Virus record (IMG/VR): IMGVR_UViG_3300037296_000177
Location: 1-39,628 of that record
Length of the DNA stretch: 39,628 nucleotides
Strand: one strand, 5' to 3'
Source: a virus
The notes under the pieces were generated by a model that did not search any database, was not told where the DNA came from, and saw only the letters and a list, made by a program, of their open reading frames with translations. Positions 38,459 through 39,628 of the stretch are shown here, one piece after another. The stretch's first letter is position 1. Each line of letters begins with the position of its first letter. A program made the translations under genes and the position numbers.

Positions 38459-39047
38459 TGAAGCGCTAGAGTTTATGAGAAAAAACTCAGCCAGCATTAC
38501 CCGCCAAGCAATGATCGACATTATGGCTATCGAATTCGACCTTATGTTAAGCCTGGCGGGGCTTAAGGAAATTTATTCTACTAATAATTTAAAAGGGATA
38601 AATACCCGATTTAAAAAAGGCGCAGTGCCATGGAGCGCGGGTAAAAAAATTGGGACCAGGGGCCGCACTGGCGAGACTCAGTTTAAAAAAGGCGCGCAAG
38701 CCCATAACTTGCAGCCGATCGGGAGCGAAAGAATAACTCATGATGGGTTTATTCAAGTTAAAGCAACGGCAACCGGATATCCCCCGAAAGATTGGGTGAT
38801 GAAAAGCCGTCTTGTTTGGGAAAAGAGCCGCGGCGCTAAAATCCCTAAAGGACATATTTTGCGTTTTATCGATGGCGACAAACAGAACCTAGAGCCGTCT
38901 AATTTATTGCTAGTAAGCCGGGCCGAGCATTGTGTTATGAATCGCTGGATTAAAATTAATGATATGCCGAAAGACGGTTTAATTACTGTTCATTTACTAG
39001 CAAAAATTAAAATCGCGGCGTCTAAGCGCGGTAAGGATTCAATATGA
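38445..39047 (+). CDS. HNH endonuclease with FKKG repeats
   Basis: The 200-residue product has two DNA-binding FKKG-type motifs (RFKKGAVPWSAGKKIG near 55-70; QFKKGAQAHNLQPIG near 79-93) and a C-terminal HNH-like core (RLVWEKSRGAKIPKGHILRF then IDGDKQNLEPSNLLLVSRAE). His137 (KGHIL), Asp143 (IDGD), the Asn of KQN and His162 (AEHC) are candidate active-site residues; the canonical His-His pair before DG is Arg-Phe here. Such genes act as homing endonucleases or help DNA packaging. Its place in the early operon favours a homing or recombination role. It overlaps the next gene as ATGA. Confidence 0.8.
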   Translation: MMLNNEALEFMRKNSASITRQAMIDIMAIEFDLMLSLAGLKEIYSTNNLKGINTRFKKGAVPWSAGKKIGTRGRTGETQFKKGAQAHNLQPIGSERITHDGFIQVKATATGYPPKDWVMKSRLVWEKSRGAKIPKGHILRFIDGDKQNLEPSNLLLVSRAEHCVMNRWIKINDMPKDGLITVHLLAKIKIAASKRGKDSI

Positions 39048-39388
39048 AAATTACAGCAACTCTAGAGCAGGAAATGAAAGTCGAATTCACCGAACCAGAA
39101 AAGGCGAAAGCTTTTTTTATAGATGGGGATTGGAAAAATTCTTTTTATACGTTTAAAAACTTAGAGGATCTAGCAGAATCTTTAATGCTAAATACAAAGG
39201 ACAAGCTTTTATTTCGTGAGCATTGGCACGAAGATAAGGAAATTAAAAGCGGTGCGAAAGTAGAAGGATTCCCCGTTTTCTATAGTCAAGTAGGCGGAAA
39301 ATTGGCAACAGAAGAAAATTCAATAATCGGGCAAATAATCATTAGTGGTGATCATTCCCCCGAAGTTAGTTACTTGGGGGAAATATGA
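39044..39388 (+). CDS. Hypothetical early protein (114 aa)
   Basis: The 114-residue product starts with the ATGA overlap from the HNH gene and itself overlaps the next gene by four bases. It opens with strands (MKITATLEQEMKVEFTEP), has a helix (NLEDLAESLMLNTKDKLLF) and ends in a beta segment (SIIGQIIISGDHSPEVSYLG). It is acidic and cytosolic. No family is recognised. Confidence 0.68.
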   Translation: MKITATLEQEMKVEFTEPEKAKAFFIDGDWKNSFYTFKNLEDLAESLMLNTKDKLLFREHWHEDKEIKSGAKVEGFPVFYSQVGGKLATEENSIIGQIIISGDHSPEVSYLGEI

Positions 39389-39579
39389 AAAGAGCCAGCG
39401 CCGACGAATTACGACAAGGGCTTAAAAGCGCCCAGGTATTTGCTAAGGCAGGGGTCGATTTTGTTTGCATACCAATCATTAGCCAGGCTAATAAAATCGA
39501 CCTTAGAAATCAGGCAGAGACAGCAATAGAAAAGCTCATAGAGCTAGCCGAAGCGGTAGAAGAAAATGAAAATAAATGA
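39385..39579 (+). CDS. DUF1382-like small early protein (64 aa)
   Basis: The complete 64-residue gene (MKRASADELRQGLKSAQVFA KAGVDFVCIPI...) resembles the DUF1382 family found in early regions of lambdoid phages: a Ser-x-x-ELR helix, then KAG.xFV.IPV, then a charged C-terminal helix (EKLIELAEAVEENENK). The molecular role of the family is unknown to me. It overlaps the previous gene by four bases. Its 3' part recurs at 1-78 because of the contig overlap. Confidence 0.78.
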   Translation: MKRASADELRQGLKSAQVFAKAGVDFVCIPIISQANKIDLRNQAETAIEKLIELAEAVEENENK

Positions 39580-39628
39580 GTTCGTTTTTATAAGTGCCCG
39601 CCAGTGTGGTAAGAACTACTCGAGAGCA
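39502..39628. repeat. Terminal direct repeat, right copy
   Basis: This is identical to 1-127. Bases 39566-39628 also repeat the first 63 bases of the gene at 65-313. One copy should be removed to obtain the circular sequence. Confidence 0.95.

Noticed and set aside
1-39628. tRNA, rRNA, CRISPR array or insertion sequence
   Set aside because: Reading both strands showed no T-arm/CCA pattern, no regularly spaced repeats and no transposase; the GGTTTC...GAAACC hairpin at 7006-7025 is not a tRNA T arm.
39385-39628. Genuine terminal redundancy of a linear virion genome
   Set aside because: The overlap is exactly 127 bases, a typical assembly k-mer, and joining the ends restores two genes; a circular molecule is the simpler reading.

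Overview
The window is a complete circular temperate-phage genome, most likely a phage-plasmid of a gammaproteobacterium, probably marine. Its last 127 bases (39502-39628) repeat its first 127 exactly, so the real molecule is a circle of about 39,501 bp cut inside a small gene. It combines a full siphovirus-type virion operon with a plasmid partition operon (ParA, ParB and a duplicated parS-like site). No rRNA, tRNA, CRISPR or insertion sequence was seen. The host assignment is an inference from gene style and base composition only.

Layout. (1) 350-3801, + strand: a winged-helix protein, a tyrosine recombinase preceded by an AT-rich palindrome and repeated TAGGGTG motifs (candidate attP or origin), a Mor-like regulator and a lipoprotein. 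(2) 3918-6444, - strand: parA, parB and a 57-residue gene. A parS-like element lies just after parB, and an inverted copy lies at 7751-7796. (3) 6445-7876: 1.4 kb without a credible protein gene, full of nested hairpins and with promoter-like and terminator-like ends; this is a candidate large structured RNA. (4) 7877-30161, + strand: the late operon. It encodes terminase, portal, a Mu F-like head protein, a protease-scaffold-capsid fusion, a lysis cassette, connectors, the tail tube, tail chaperones joined by a -1 frameshift, a tape measure, tip proteins and a 1731-residue J-like tip/receptor protein. (5) 30166-31693: a control region with two HTH repressors and two operator arrays. (6) 30667 through the circle junction to 313: the early operon. 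It encodes a CII/CP76-like regulator, a second minimal tyrosine recombinase, a 1035-residue primase-helicase, a TetR-like mini-protein, an HNH protein and several small genes, and ends at the terminator at 340-366.

How it works together (inference). The repressors keep the early and late operons silent while ParAB and the parS-like elements hold the circle as a plasmid. On induction, the primase-helicase replicates the circle and the late operon builds a tailed particle. One parS-like site sits directly upstream of the terminase genes, so ParB could link plasmid maintenance to late expression. The most interesting items are the putative structured RNA, the mirror-symmetric centromere pair, the protease/capsid fusion with an internal start and a start codon buried in a 14-bp hairpin, and the classic A AAA AAC frameshift.
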